From Pseudomonas sp. NFIX28 (GTDB lineage Bacteria > Pseudomonadota > Gammaproteobacteria > Pseudomonadales > Pseudomonadaceae), in NCBI RefSeq assembly GCF_900107395.1, contig NZ_FNPW01000010.1:124001-188000 (forward strand): DNA of 64,000 bases. Direction: 5' to 3'. The translations under genes were made by a program, and so were the position numbers. Positions 52,099-60,335 of this stretch are shown in pieces; within the stretch, counting starts at the first letter, position 1; each line of letters begins with the position of its first letter. Under the pieces are notes generated by a model. It searched no databases and was not told the DNA's origin. It worked only from the letters and a program-made list of their open reading frames with translations.

Positions 52099-53046
52099 TC
52101 AGGCCTTGAGGGTTTGCCGGCGGTCTTCGCGCGGGCACTGGGCAAAGCGCGCGCGATAGCTGCGGGTGAAATACGAAGGCGATTCGAAACCGCAGGCGAT
52201 GCTGACTTCCAGCACGCTCATGTCGGTCTGGCGCAGCAGCTGCCGGGCCTTTTCCAGGCGCAGCCCCAGGTAGAAATTGCTCGGCGTGTCGTTCAGGTGC
52301 AGGCGGAACAGGCGCTCGAGCTGGCGCCGGGTGACCTTGATCGACTCGGCCAGTTGCAGGGTGCTCAGGGGCGGCTCGCTGTGCTGCTCCATATCGCCGA
52401 TCACCTGCACCAGCTTCTTGTTGCGGATGCCGTAGCGGGTAGCGACCTCCATGCGCTGGTGGTCCTTGCGCGGGCGGATGCGCCCGAGCACGAATTGCTC
52501 GCTGACCTGGATCGCCAGCTCCGCGCCGTGGGCCTGGCCGATCAGGTCGAGCATCATGTCGATGGACGCGGTGCCGCCGGCCGAGGTGATGCGCCGCCGG
52601 TCGATCTCGAACAGTTCCTGGGTCACGCTGAGCTGCGGATAGGACTCCTTGAACGCCTCGATCGCCTCCCAGTGCAGGGTCACGCGGTGGCCTTCGAGCA
52701 GCCCGGCGTGCGCCAGGACCACGCTGCCGGTGTCGATGCCGCCCAGGGTCACGCCTTCCACGTCCAGGCGGCGCAGCCAGTGCTCCAGGGCCGGGGTGGC
52801 GAATTTCAGCGGCTCGAAGCCGGCCACCACCAGCAGGGTCGCGCCCTTCTTCAATGGCTCCAGCGCCGCATCGGCGTTGACCGACATGCCGTTGCTCGCC
52901 AATACCGCGCCGCCGTCGGCGCTCAGCACATGCCAGCGGTACAGCTCGCCGCGAAAGCGATTGGCCACGCGCAGCGGCTCGATGGCCGAAATGAAACCGA
53001 TGGCCGAGAAGCCCGGCATCAGCAAGAAGTAGAAATCCTGGGACAT
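52099..53046 (-). CDS. cdhR: Carnitine catabolism transcriptional regulator CdhR
   Basis: 315 aa. The N-terminal DJ-1/PfpI amidotransferase-like ligand domain (FYFLLMPGFSAIGFISAIEPLRVANRF) is followed by a C-terminal AraC-type pair of helix-turn-helix motifs (LAESIKVTRRQLERLFRLHL and SVLEVSIACGFESPSYFTRSYRARF). It activates carnitine genes in P. aeruginosa. Start ATG 53046 (MSQDFYF). Divergent from caiX; the shared region has a 13-bp direct repeat. Confidence 0.93.
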   Translation of the reverse strand: MSQDFYFLLMPGFSAIGFISAIEPLRVANRFRGELYRWHVLSADGGAVLASNGMSVNADAALEPLKKGATLLVVAGFEPLKFATPALEHWLRRLDVEGVTLGGIDTGSVVLAHAGLLEGHRVTLHWEAIEAFKESYPQLSVTQELFEIDRRRITSAGGTASIDMMLDLIGQAHGAELAIQVSEQFVLGRIRPRKDHQRMEVATRYGIRNKKLVQVIGDMEQHSEPPLSTLQLAESIKVTRRQLERLFRLHLNDTPSNFYLGLRLEKARQLLRQTDMSVLEVSIACGFESPSYFTRSYRARFAQCPREDRRQTLKA

Positions 53047-53116
53047 GGGACGCACTCGGATGACGGGCAGCGTGGGCACTGTGATACGCCGTTTCCCCGC
53101 CACGTTCAAGACGCAA

Positions 53117-53150
53117 GGTCGCTGCAGTGCAAGAGCCGGTCGCCGCTGTG
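53117..53150. promoter_or_regulatory. Direct repeat in the cdhR-caiX promoter region
   Basis: GGTCGCTGCAGTG (53117-53129) and GGTCGCCGCTGTG (53138-53150): 11 of 13 bases identical, start-to-start distance 21 bp. On the minus strand each contains GCGACC. This is a good candidate for CdhR and/or GbdR binding. Confidence 0.55.
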
Positions 53151-53240
53151 CGCTTTCGCCGCTCGCCAGCTGCGTAACGTGGCATCACCGGCGCACAAAG
53201 ACGCCGGAACCGACAATAACGACCTGCCGAGGAACCCCTC

Positions 53241-54185
53241 ATGAAACGACTGATCAGCAGTTGCGTCCTTGCACTCAGCGGTACCGTCTTTCTCAGCTCC
53301 GGCGCCATGGCCGCCGACGCCGCCAGCTGCCAGAACGTGCGCCTCGGCGTGGTCAACTGGACCGACGTGATCGCCACCAGCGCCATGGCCCAGGTGCTGC
53401 TCGACGGCCTCGGCTACAAGACCAAGCAGACCAGCGCCTCGCAGCAGATCATCTTCGCCGGCATCCGCGACCAGCGCCTGGACCTGTTCCTGGGCTACTG
53501 GAACCCGCTGATGACCCAGACCATCACCCCCTTCGTCGAAGCCAAGCAGGTCAAGGTGCTGGCCGAGCCCAGCCTCAAGGACGCCCGCGCGACCCTCGCC
53601 GTGCCCACCTACCTGGCGGACAAGGGCCTGAAGACCTTCGCCGACATCGCCAGGTTCGAGAAGGAGCTGGGCGGCAAGATCTACGGCATCGAGCCCGGCT
53701 CGGGCGCCAACACCCAGATCAAGGCGATGATCGCCAAGAACCAGTTCGGCCTGGGCAAGTTCCAGCTGGTCGAGTCCAGCGAGGCCGGCATGCTCGCGGC
53801 GGTGGATCGCGCCGTGCGGCGCAAGGAGGCCGTGGTGTTCTTCGGCTGGGCGCCGCACCCGATGAACGTCAACGTGCAGATGACCTACCTCACCGGCAGC
53901 GACGACGCCCTGGGCCCGAATGAAGGCATGGCCACGGTGTGGACCGTCACCGCGCCGAGCTACGCCGAACAATGCCCGAATGTCAGCCGGCTGCTGAGCA
54001 ACCTGACCTTCAGCGCCGAGGACGAGAGCCGGATGATGCAGCCGCTGCTCGACCACAAGGACGCCCTGGAATCGGCCAGGCAATGGCTGGCCGAGCATCC
54101 GCAGGACAAGGCGCGCTGGCTCGAAGGGGTCACCACCTTCGATGGCAAGCCCGCCGCCGACAACCTGAAGCTGACCAGCCAATAA
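53241..54185 (+). CDS. caiX: Carnitine ABC-transporter substrate-binding protein CaiX
   Basis: 314 aa with signal peptide (LISSCVLALSGTVFLSSGAMA). OpuAC/ProX-like periplasmic binding fold: VVNWTDVIATSAMAQVLLDGLGY, LGYWNPLM, YGIEPGSGANTQIK and FFGWAPHPMN. The Trp-rich motifs form the aromatic box for quaternary amines. In P. aeruginosa CaiX is an orphan binding protein that delivers carnitine to the CbcWV permease, whose genes lie at the right edge. Head of the carnitine operon. Confidence 0.94.
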   Translation: MKRLISSCVLALSGTVFLSSGAMAADAASCQNVRLGVVNWTDVIATSAMAQVLLDGLGYKTKQTSASQQIIFAGIRDQRLDLFLGYWNPLMTQTITPFVEAKQVKVLAEPSLKDARATLAVPTYLADKGLKTFADIARFEKELGGKIYGIEPGSGANTQIKAMIAKNQFGLGKFQLVESSEAGMLAAVDRAVRRKEAVVFFGWAPHPMNVNVQMTYLTGSDDALGPNEGMATVWTVTAPSYAEQCPNVSRLLSNLTFSAEDESRMMQPLLDHKDALESARQWLAEHPQDKARWLEGVTTFDGKPAADNLKLTSQ

Positions 54186-54201
54186 CCACCCCCAACGCCA
54201 T

Positions 54202-54227
54202 CTGCGCAGCGCCAAACGGCTGCGCAG
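54202..54227 (+). other. Intercistronic hairpin after caiX
   Basis: Perfect 9-bp stem CTGCGCAGC / GCTGCGCAG with an 8-nt loop and no T-run. Likely protects or sets the ratio of caiX mRNA against the downstream enzymes. Confidence 0.65.
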
Positions 54228-54258
54228 CGACTCACCACGCCTGTAAGGAACCCGCACC

Positions 54259-55146
54259 ATGAACCACGACGTCATCATCACCTGCGCACTCACCGGTGCT
54301 GGCGACACGACCGCCAAGAGCCCCCACGTGCCGGTCACCCCGAAACAGATTGCCGCCGCCGCGGTGGAAGCGGCCAAGGCCGGCGCCACCGTGGTCCACT
54401 GCCACGTGCGCAACCCGGATACCGGTAAGTTCAGCCGCGACGTAGCGCTGTACCGCGAAGTGATGGAGCGCATCCGCGAGGCGGACGTCGACATCATCGT
54501 CAACCTTACCGCCGGGATGGGCGGCGACCTGGAGATCGGCGCCGGCGAAAACCCCATGGAGTTCGGCCCCAACACCGACCTGGTCGGCCCGCTGACCCGC
54601 CTGGCCCACGTCGAGGAGCTGCTGCCGGAAATCTGCACCCTGGACTGCGGCACCCTGAACTTCGGCGACGGCGACACCATTTATGTCTCCACCCCGGCGC
54701 AACTGCGCGCCGGCGCCAAGCGCATCCAGGAACTGGGGGTGAAGGCCGAGCTGGAAATCTTCGACACCGGCCACCTGTGGTTCGCCAAACAGATGATCAA
54801 GGAAGGCTTGCTGGACGACCCGCTGTTCCAGCTGTGCCTGGGCATCCCGTGGGGCGCGCCGGCCGATACCACCACCATGAAGGCCATGGTCGACAACCTG
54901 CCGGCGGATGCGGTCTGGGCCGGCTTCGGTATCGGCCGCATGCAGATGCCGATGGCCGCGCAGGCAGTGCTGCTGGGCGGCAACGTGCGGGTCGGCCTGG
55001 AAGACAACCTGTGGCTGGACAAAGGCGTACTGGCGACCAACGGCCAATTGGTGGAGCGCGCCAGCGAGATCCTCAGCCGCCTCGGCGCCCGCGTCCTGAC
55101 CCCGGCCGAGGGCCGGGCCAAGATGGGCCTGCGCAAGCGCGGCTGA
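54259..55146 (+). CDS. cdhC: 3-dehydrocarnitine:acetyl-CoA cleavage enzyme (BKACE) CdhC
   Basis: 295 aa, beta-keto-acid cleavage enzyme family, TIM barrel with zinc-binding VVHCHVRNPDTG (about 44-55). Also NLTAGMGGD and LDCGTLNFGD. It converts 3-dehydrocarnitine plus acetyl-CoA to betainyl-CoA and acetoacetate. AAGGAA precedes the ATG. Between caiX and cdhA. Confidence 0.93.
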   Translation: MNHDVIITCALTGAGDTTAKSPHVPVTPKQIAAAAVEAAKAGATVVHCHVRNPDTGKFSRDVALYREVMERIREADVDIIVNLTAGMGGDLEIGAGENPMEFGPNTDLVGPLTRLAHVEELLPEICTLDCGTLNFGDGDTIYVSTPAQLRAGAKRIQELGVKAELEIFDTGHLWFAKQMIKEGLLDDPLFQLCLGIPWGAPADTTTMKAMVDNLPADAVWAGFGIGRMQMPMAAQAVLLGGNVRVGLEDNLWLDKGVLATNGQLVERASEILSRLGARVLTPAEGRAKMGLRKRG

Positions 55147-55163
55147 CCCGGAAGGCGATTACC

Positions 55164-55312
55164 TGTAGCCGCTGCCGAGCCCGCGAGGCTGCGCACGGCT
55201 GCAACGCAGCCGCCACAAGGGCCACCACGAGTTACCTGATGTACCGCGCCGTCCGGCCTTACGACTGCTGCGCAGCCGCACGCAGCCTCGCGTTGCTCGG
55301 CAGCGGCTACAG
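55164..55312. repeat. REPIN, type B (long class), inside the carnitine operon
   Basis: TGTAGCCGCTGCCGAGCC and GCTCGGCAGCGGCTACAG arms with a spacer of about 110 bp, between cdhC and cdhA. Confidence 0.85.
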
Positions 55313-55345
55313 ATGCATTCACTTTTGACTTTCAGGAAACCTGTC

Positions 55346-56311
55346 ATGAGCTTTATCACCGAGATCAAAACCTTCGCCGCCCTGGGCAGCGGTGTCATCG
55401 GCAGCGGCTGGGTAGCGCGCGCCCTCGCCCACGGCCTGGACGTGGTGGCCTGGGACCCGGCGCCCGGCGCCGAGGCGGCGCTGCGCAGGCGCGTGGCCAA
55501 TGCCTGGGGCGCCCTGGAGAAACAGGGCCTGGCGCCGGGCGCCTCGCAGGAGCGCCTGCGCTTTGTCGCGACCATCGAGGAATGCGTGAAAGACGCCGAC
55601 TTCATCCAGGAAAGCGCCCCGGAACGCCTGGAACTGAAACTCGAGCTGCACGCCAAGATCAGCGCCGCGGCCAAGCCCAATGCACTGATCGGCTCCAGCA
55701 CTTCCGGCCTGCTGCCGAGCGAGTTCTACGAGAGCTCGACCCACCCGGAGCGTTGCGTGGTCGGCCACCCGTTCAACCCGGTGTACCTGCTGCCGCTGGT
55801 GGAGGTGGTCGGCGGCAAGAACACCGCGCCGGAAGCCGTGCAGGCGGCGATCAAGGTCTATGAATCCCTCGGCATGCGCCCGCTGCATGTGCGCAAGGAA
55901 GTCCCGGGGTTCATCGCCGACCGTCTTTTGGAGGCGCTGTGGCGCGAGGCCCTGCACCTGGTCAACGACGGCGTCGCGACCACTGGCGAGATCGACGACG
56001 CGATCCGCTTCGGCGCCGGCCTGCGCTGGTCGTTCATGGGCACCTTCCTGACCTACACCCTGGCCGGGGGCGATGCCGGCATGCGCCACTTCATGGCCCA
56101 GTTCGGCCCGGCGCTGCAACTGCCGTGGACCTACCTGCCGGCCCCGGAACTGACCGACAAGCTGATCGACGACGTGGTCGACGGCACCGCCGAACAGCTC
56201 GGCACCCACAGCATTTCGGCGCTGGAGCGCTATCGTGATGACTGCCTGCTCGCCGTGCTCGAAGCGGTGAAAACCACCAAGGCCAGGCACGGCATGAGCT
56301 TCAGCGAGTAA
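55346..56311 (+). CDS. cdhA: L-carnitine dehydrogenase CdhA
   Basis: 321 aa of the 3-hydroxyacyl-CoA dehydrogenase type. NAD motif ALGSGVIGSGWVARALAHG (about 12-30), catalytic His in VGHPFNPVYLLPLVEVV (about 140-156), then a helical C-terminal domain. It oxidises L-carnitine to 3-dehydrocarnitine. ATG 55346 has AGGAA upstream. Flanked by REPINs on both sides. Confidence 0.94.
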   Translation: MSFITEIKTFAALGSGVIGSGWVARALAHGLDVVAWDPAPGAEAALRRRVANAWGALEKQGLAPGASQERLRFVATIEECVKDADFIQESAPERLELKLELHAKISAAAKPNALIGSSTSGLLPSEFYESSTHPERCVVGHPFNPVYLLPLVEVVGGKNTAPEAVQAAIKVYESLGMRPLHVRKEVPGFIADRLLEALWREALHLVNDGVATTGEIDDAIRFGAGLRWSFMGTFLTYTLAGGDAGMRHFMAQFGPALQLPWTYLPAPELTDKLIDDVVDGTAEQLGTHSISALERYRDDCLLAVLEAVKTTKARHGMSFSE

Positions 56312-56322
56312 CCCTGACACCC

Positions 56323-56426
56323 TGTAGCCGCTGCCGCAGGCTGCGACAAGGCTCGACGAGCCTTCCGAGGGCCGCAAGAGCGCGTCTCCTGCGGAGCCCG
56401 ATCGCAGCCTGCGGCAGCGGCTACAG
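56323..56426. repeat. REPIN, type B (short class), inside the carnitine operon
   Basis: TGTAGCCGCTGCCGCAGGC and GCCTGCGGCAGCGGCTACAG arms. The spacer is the inverse of the one at 48831. Between cdhA and cdhB. Confidence 0.85.
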
Positions 56427-56457
56427 GTTCAGCCCGCCATTTTCGTGAGCCTATGAC

Positions 56458-56934
56458 ATGCCCGCACTCACCACCTACACCACCCGCATCAGCGCCGATT
56501 GGGTCGATTACAACGGCCACCTGCGGGACGCCTTCTACCTGCTGATTTTCAGCTATGCCACCGACGCCCTGATGGACCGGCTGGGCATGGACAGCAACCA
56601 CCGCGAAGCCAGCGGCCACTCGCTGTTCACCCTGGAACTGCACCTCAATTACCTGCATGAAGTGAAGCTCGACACCGAGGTCGAGGTGCGCACGCAGATC
56701 ATCGGCCACGACCGCAAGCGCCTGCATCTGTACCACAGCCTGCACAAGGTCGGTGACGACCTGGAACTGGCCGGCAACGAGCAGATGCTGCTCCACGTCG
56801 ACCTCGCCGGCCCGCGTTCGGCGCCGTTCAGCGAGCCGGTGCGGCAGCGCCTGCAAGCCATCGCCGCCGAGCAGGCCGACCTCCCCGCCCCCGCCTGGAT
56901 CGGCCGGGTGATTGCCCTGCCGGCGGAAAAATAA
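56458..56934 (+). CDS. cdhB: Betainyl-CoA thioesterase CdhB
   Basis: 158 aa hot-dog fold thioesterase with the 4-hydroxybenzoyl-CoA-type motif ADWVDYNGHLRDAFYLLIFS (about 14-33), where the Asp/Asn/His cluster lies. It releases glycine betaine and CoA from betainyl-CoA, joining carnitine breakdown to the GbcA step. Followed after 24 bp by the dioxygenase gene. Confidence 0.92.
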   Translation: MPALTTYTTRISADWVDYNGHLRDAFYLLIFSYATDALMDRLGMDSNHREASGHSLFTLELHLNYLHEVKLDTEVEVRTQIIGHDRKRLHLYHSLHKVGDDLELAGNEQMLLHVDLAGPRSAPFSEPVRQRLQAIAAEQADLPAPAWIGRVIALPAEK

Positions 56935-56958
56935 CCACTCCTGGAAGAGGACCGCACC

Positions 56959-58122
56959 GTGAATACCGCCACCGCTTTTGCCGATTTCCGCAGTTACCCG
57001 TTGATCAGCGCGTTGACCGCCGTACAAGCCCTGGCGGACCGTGTTCAGGTGCAGTGGGCCGACGGTCGCTCAAGCCCCTTTCATCATCAGTGGCTGCGCG
57101 ACAACTGCCCCTGCCCGCACTGCGTGTACAGCGTGACCCGCGAGCAGGTGCTGGAAATCGTCGACGTCGCCGCGGACCTGGCCCCGGCCTCCAGCCACAT
57201 CGACGCCCAGGGCTGCCTGAATATCGAGTGGCAGGACGGCCACGCCAGCCGCTTCGACCCGGGCTGGCTGCGGGCCCACGCCTATGACGACGAAAGCCGT
57301 GCCGAACGCCATGCCCGGCGGCCGCAAAGCCAGCTATGGGACAGCCGGCTGCAACTGCCGGTGTTCGAATACCCGGCGCTGATGGACGACCCGCAAGCGC
57401 TGTTGCAATGGCTGCTGGCGGTGCGCGATATCGGCCTTACGCAGATGCGCGGCGTGCCCACCGAACCGGGCTCGCTGGCCCAGGTCGCCAAGCGCATTTC
57501 GTTTATCCGCGAGAGCAATTTCGGCGTGCTGTTCAACGTGCAATCCAAGGCCGATGCCGACAGCAACGCCTACACCGCCTTCAACCTGCCGCTGCACACC
57601 GACCTGCCGACCCGCGAGCTGCAACCTGGCTTGCAGTTCCTGCATTGCCTGGTGAACGACGCCGAAGGTGGCGAAAGCATTTTTGTCGACGGTTTTGCCA
57701 TCGCCGACGCCTTGCGCCGCGAAGACCCCGAGGCGTTTCGCGTGCTGTGCGAGATCCCCGTGGAGTTTCGCAACAAGGACCGCCACAGCGACTACCGCTG
57801 CCTGGCGCCGGTGATTGCGCTGAATGCGCTGGGCGAGGTCACGGAGATCCGCATGGCCAACTTCCTGCGCGGGCCGTTCGAAGCCTCGGTGGACGACATG
57901 CCCCGGCTGTACCGCGCTTATCGACGTTTTATCGCCATGAGCCGCGAGCCGCGCTTTCGCCTGGTCCAGCGCCTCAACCCGGGCGAGCTGTGGTGCTTCG
58001 ACAACCGCCGCACCCTGCACGCGCGCAACGCCTTCGACCCCGCCACCGGCGCGCGGCATTTCCAGGGCTGCTACATCGATCGCGACGAGCTGCTGTCGCG
58101 GATCCTGGTGTTGCAGCGCTAG
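56959..58122 (+). CDS. Gamma-butyrobetaine 2-oxoglutarate dioxygenase
   Basis: 387 aa, length of the Pseudomonas AK1 enzyme. The N-terminal zinc-binding domain has cysteines in DNCPCPHC (about 49-56) and a distal His. The TauD-type catalytic domain has LHTDLP (His and Asp iron ligands, about 211-216), the third His in RRTLHARNAF (about 350-359) and an Arg for 2-oxoglutarate. It hydroxylates gamma-butyrobetaine to L-carnitine, letting the operon consume both. Start GTG 56959 follows GGAAGAGG. Confidence 0.92.
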   Translation: MNTATAFADFRSYPLISALTAVQALADRVQVQWADGRSSPFHHQWLRDNCPCPHCVYSVTREQVLEIVDVAADLAPASSHIDAQGCLNIEWQDGHASRFDPGWLRAHAYDDESRAERHARRPQSQLWDSRLQLPVFEYPALMDDPQALLQWLLAVRDIGLTQMRGVPTEPGSLAQVAKRISFIRESNFGVLFNVQSKADADSNAYTAFNLPLHTDLPTRELQPGLQFLHCLVNDAEGGESIFVDGFAIADALRREDPEAFRVLCEIPVEFRNKDRHSDYRCLAPVIALNALGEVTEIRMANFLRGPFEASVDDMPRLYRAYRRFIAMSREPRFRLVQRLNPGELWCFDNRRTLHARNAFDPATGARHFQGCYIDRDELLSRILVLQR

Positions 58123-58139
58123 ACCGCGTCGCCTTCATT

Positions 58140-58213
58140 TCGCGGGCGAGCCTCGCTCCTACCACAGAGCATGATGTGCCGCCCCCCCCGTAGGAGCGAG
58201 GCTTGCCCGCGAA
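58140..58213. repeat. REPIN, type A
   Basis: GCGGGCGAGCCTCGCTCCTAC and GTAGGAGCGAGGCTTGCC arms; the spacer includes a run of eight or more C. Confidence 0.85.
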
Positions 58214-58472
58214 AAACCCCAGGCAAAAAAATCCCCGATCAAGCCGTGACAGGACCGGGGCAGAGGAGGTTTTCTGAGGAGCCGACACGAGGGTGACCAA
58301 ACCTTCGATGACCGAGCTGGAATCCAGTGTGCCCAGTCGCCCTCATCGTAAGTTAGCCGAAAACGACCTGTTCATAGGCAATCCGGCCATTGCGACAATT
58401 CGCCCTTGCCGACCGTCCGGACGGCTACCAGAATCGACTCACGACCACGCTCCCTGAACAAGGATAAGAGTC
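58214..58472. other. Non-coding stretch after the carnitine operon, unexplained
   Basis: No start-bearing open frame is convincing. GAGGGTGAC (about 58288) can pair with GTCGCCCTC (about 58337), a 9-bp stem with one G-U pair. A weak CCCCG / CGGGG stem lies near 58234-58260. It may hold the operon end plus the promoter of the next gene, or an RNA; nothing here is decisive. Confidence 0.3.
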
Positions 58473-58733
58473 ATGATGCACGCGGATCTGATTGACCAGG
58501 ACGACCTGCTCGGCCAACTGAGGGCCCTGGGTTTTGAAATGCCGGCCGGCGCCACGGCCGACCAGGCCTGCGAGTGTGCGGTGCGCGGCTTGAGCGATGC
58601 CCGGGCCAAGGCCCTCAAGGGCATGGTCGAGCAGATGCTCACCGGCAATGCGACCATCCTGCCGGCCGTGCGCCAGGCCATCGACAAACAGCTGCTGCCG
58701 GCCCTGGCCCAATTCCAGAACAGCCGCGCCTGA
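58473..58733 (+). CDS. Hypothetical small soluble protein
   Basis: 86 aa, no family recognised. Acidic N-terminus MMHADLIDQDDLLGQLRALGF, then an Ala-rich helical sequence AVRGLSDARAKALKGMVEQML. Probably all alpha-helical and cytoplasmic. Two adjacent ATGs (58473 and 58476) are both possible starts, with GGATAAGAG upstream. Codon use fits the host. Lies 60 bp before the acetyltransferase gene. Confidence 0.65.
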   Translation: MMHADLIDQDDLLGQLRALGFEMPAGATADQACECAVRGLSDARAKALKGMVEQMLTGNATILPAVRQAIDKQLLPALAQFQNSRA

Positions 58734-58793
58734 GCCTTCGCCGGGCACGAGCCCCGGAGTAAAGTGCGGTTCTGTGGACCAAGGAGCCGCCCC

Positions 58794-59240
58794 ATGATTC
58801 GAATCGAACCCTGCCAGCCCGCCCATCAAGCGGGCTGGCTGTCGTTGCGCCAGGCGCTGTGGCCGGACTGTCCGGCCGAGGAACACCGGGACGAAATCGC
58901 CAGCTTGCTGGACGACCCGCAGCGCTATCTCAACCTGCTCGCCTATACCGCCGATGGCCAGCCCGTGGGCCTGGCCGAGGCCTCGTTGCGCCACGACTAC
59001 GTGAACGGCACCGAGCATTCGCCGGTGGTGTTCCTGGAGGGGTTGTATGTCTGCGCCGAACAGCGGCGCCAGGGCATTGCCGAGCAGTTGATCGAGGCCG
59101 TCGCCCAATGGGGACGGGAGCGCGGCTGTGTGGAAATGGCTTCGGATACCGGCCTGGAAAACCTGGTGAGCCAGGCGGTGCACCAGGCGCTCGGTTTCGA
59201 GGAAACCGAGCGCGTCGTGTACTTCAAGAGGAGCCTGTGA
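58794..59240 (+). CDS. AAC(6')-I-like aminoglycoside 6'-N-acetyltransferase (GNAT)
   Basis: 148 aa, GNAT fold. The layout follows small AAC(6')-I enzymes: WLSLRQALWPD near the start, LAEASLRHDYVNGTEHSPVVFLEGLYV in the middle, acetyl-CoA loop QRRQGIAEQLIEAV and the ending HQALGFEETERVVYFK. The SLRHDYVNGTE-VVFLEGLYV block is very close to what I know of Acinetobacter chromosomal AAC(6') enzymes. Natural function and real resistance are unproven. The stop abuts the gbdR stop, tail to tail, with no gap. Confidence 0.85.
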   Translation: MIRIEPCQPAHQAGWLSLRQALWPDCPAEEHRDEIASLLDDPQRYLNLLAYTADGQPVGLAEASLRHDYVNGTEHSPVVFLEGLYVCAEQRRQGIAEQLIEAVAQWGRERGCVEMASDTGLENLVSQAVHQALGFEETERVVYFKRSL

Positions 59241-60335
59241 TTACAGCCTGACGCTGGCGAAAGTCGATTCGTTGCGCGCCTGGCTCAGCGAGGACATCGG
59301 GCCGGCCAGCACCAGCGCCTGCGGAATCGGCATCATCGCCACCTGCTGCGCGGTGTTGGAGCCTACGCGCTCGTCGCGCGGTGGAATGCCGAAGTACTCG
59401 CGGTAGCACTTGGAGAAGTGCGGCGTGGAGACAAAACCGCAGACCGACGCCACTTCGATGATCGACATCGGCGTCTGCTTGAGCAGTTGCCGGGCGCGGA
59501 TCAGCCGCAGCTTCAGGTAGTAGCGCGATGGCGAGCAGTGCAGGTATTTCTGGAACAGCCGCTCCAGCTGCCGACGGGATACCGAAACGTAGACCGCCAG
59601 CTCGTCGAGGTCGATCGGCTCTTCCAGGTTGGCTTCCATCAGCGCGACGATTTCCTGCAGTTTCGGCTGGTTGGTGCCGAGCATGTGCTTGAGCGGCACG
59701 CGCTGGTGATCCTGCTCGTTGCGGATACGTTCATAGACGAACATTTCCGAGATCGCCGCCGACAGTTCCCGGCCGTGATCGCGGCTGATCAGGTGCAGCA
59801 TCATGTCCAGCGGCGCGGTGCCGCCGGAACTGGTGAAGCGGTTGCGGTCGAGGGTGAACAGGCGGGTGCTCATGGCCACCCGCGGGAAGGCTTCCTGCAT
59901 CGAGGCCAGGCATTCCCAGTGCACGCTGCAATCGAAGCCGTCGAGCAGGCCGGCGCAGGCCAGGGCCCAGCTGCCGGTGCAGACCGCGCCGAGGCGACGG
60001 GACTGGCGCGCCTGGCTTTGCAGCCACGACACATGTTCGCGGGTCACGGTGCGTTGAATGCCGATGCCGCCGCAGACGATCACCGTGTCCAGGGCCGGTG
60101 CCTTGTGCATGGCGGCGTCGGGGGTGATCTGCAGGCCATCGCTGGCCCAGACCTGGCCGCCATCGACGCTGAGGGTGGTCCAGCGATACAGCTCACGACC
60201 GGACAACTGGTTGGCCATGCGTAGCGGTTCCACCGCGGACGCCAGGGAAATCAGCGTGAAATTGTCCAGCAGCAAAAAGCCGATGGATTGAGGCGCACGG
60301 TTCTGGGGTTGAGCCCCGGAGTTGAACGACGTCAT
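59241..60335 (-). CDS. gbdR: Glycine betaine/dimethylglycine-responsive regulator GbdR
   Basis: 364 aa. The N-terminal amidotransferase-like sensor domain (SIGFLLLDNFTLISLASAVEPLRMANQL) is followed by C-terminal AraC helix-turn-helix motifs (LAVYVSVSRRQLERLFQKYLH and SIIEVASVCGFVSTPHFSKCYREYFGIPP). It binds betaine or dimethylglycine and activates gbc, dgc, sox and cbc genes in P. aeruginosa. Same family as CdhR. Located between carnitine genes and sdaB, as in P. aeruginosa. Confidence 0.95.
   Translation of the reverse strand: MTSFNSGAQPQNRAPQSIGFLLLDNFTLISLASAVEPLRMANQLSGRELYRWTTLSVDGGQVWASDGLQITPDAAMHKAPALDTVIVCGGIGIQRTVTREHVSWLQSQARQSRRLGAVCTGSWALACAGLLDGFDCSVHWECLASMQEAFPRVAMSTRLFTLDRNRFTSSGGTAPLDMMLHLISRDHGRELSAAISEMFVYERIRNEQDHQRVPLKHMLGTNQPKLQEIVALMEANLEEPIDLDELAVYVSVSRRQLERLFQKYLHCSPSRYYLKLRLIRARQLLKQTPMSIIEVASVCGFVSTPHFSKCYREYFGIPPRDERVGSNTAQQVAMMPIPQALVLAGPMSSLSQARNESTFASVRL

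Noticed and set aside
58175..58192. C-homopolymer as a phase-variation tract
   Set aside because: It lies in a REPIN spacer outside any gene or clear promoter, so slippage would have no evident effect.
58794..59240. AAC(6')-like gene as an integron or transposon cassette
   Set aside because: No attC, integrase or IS ends nearby; codon use and tight fit with gbdR point to a resident gene.
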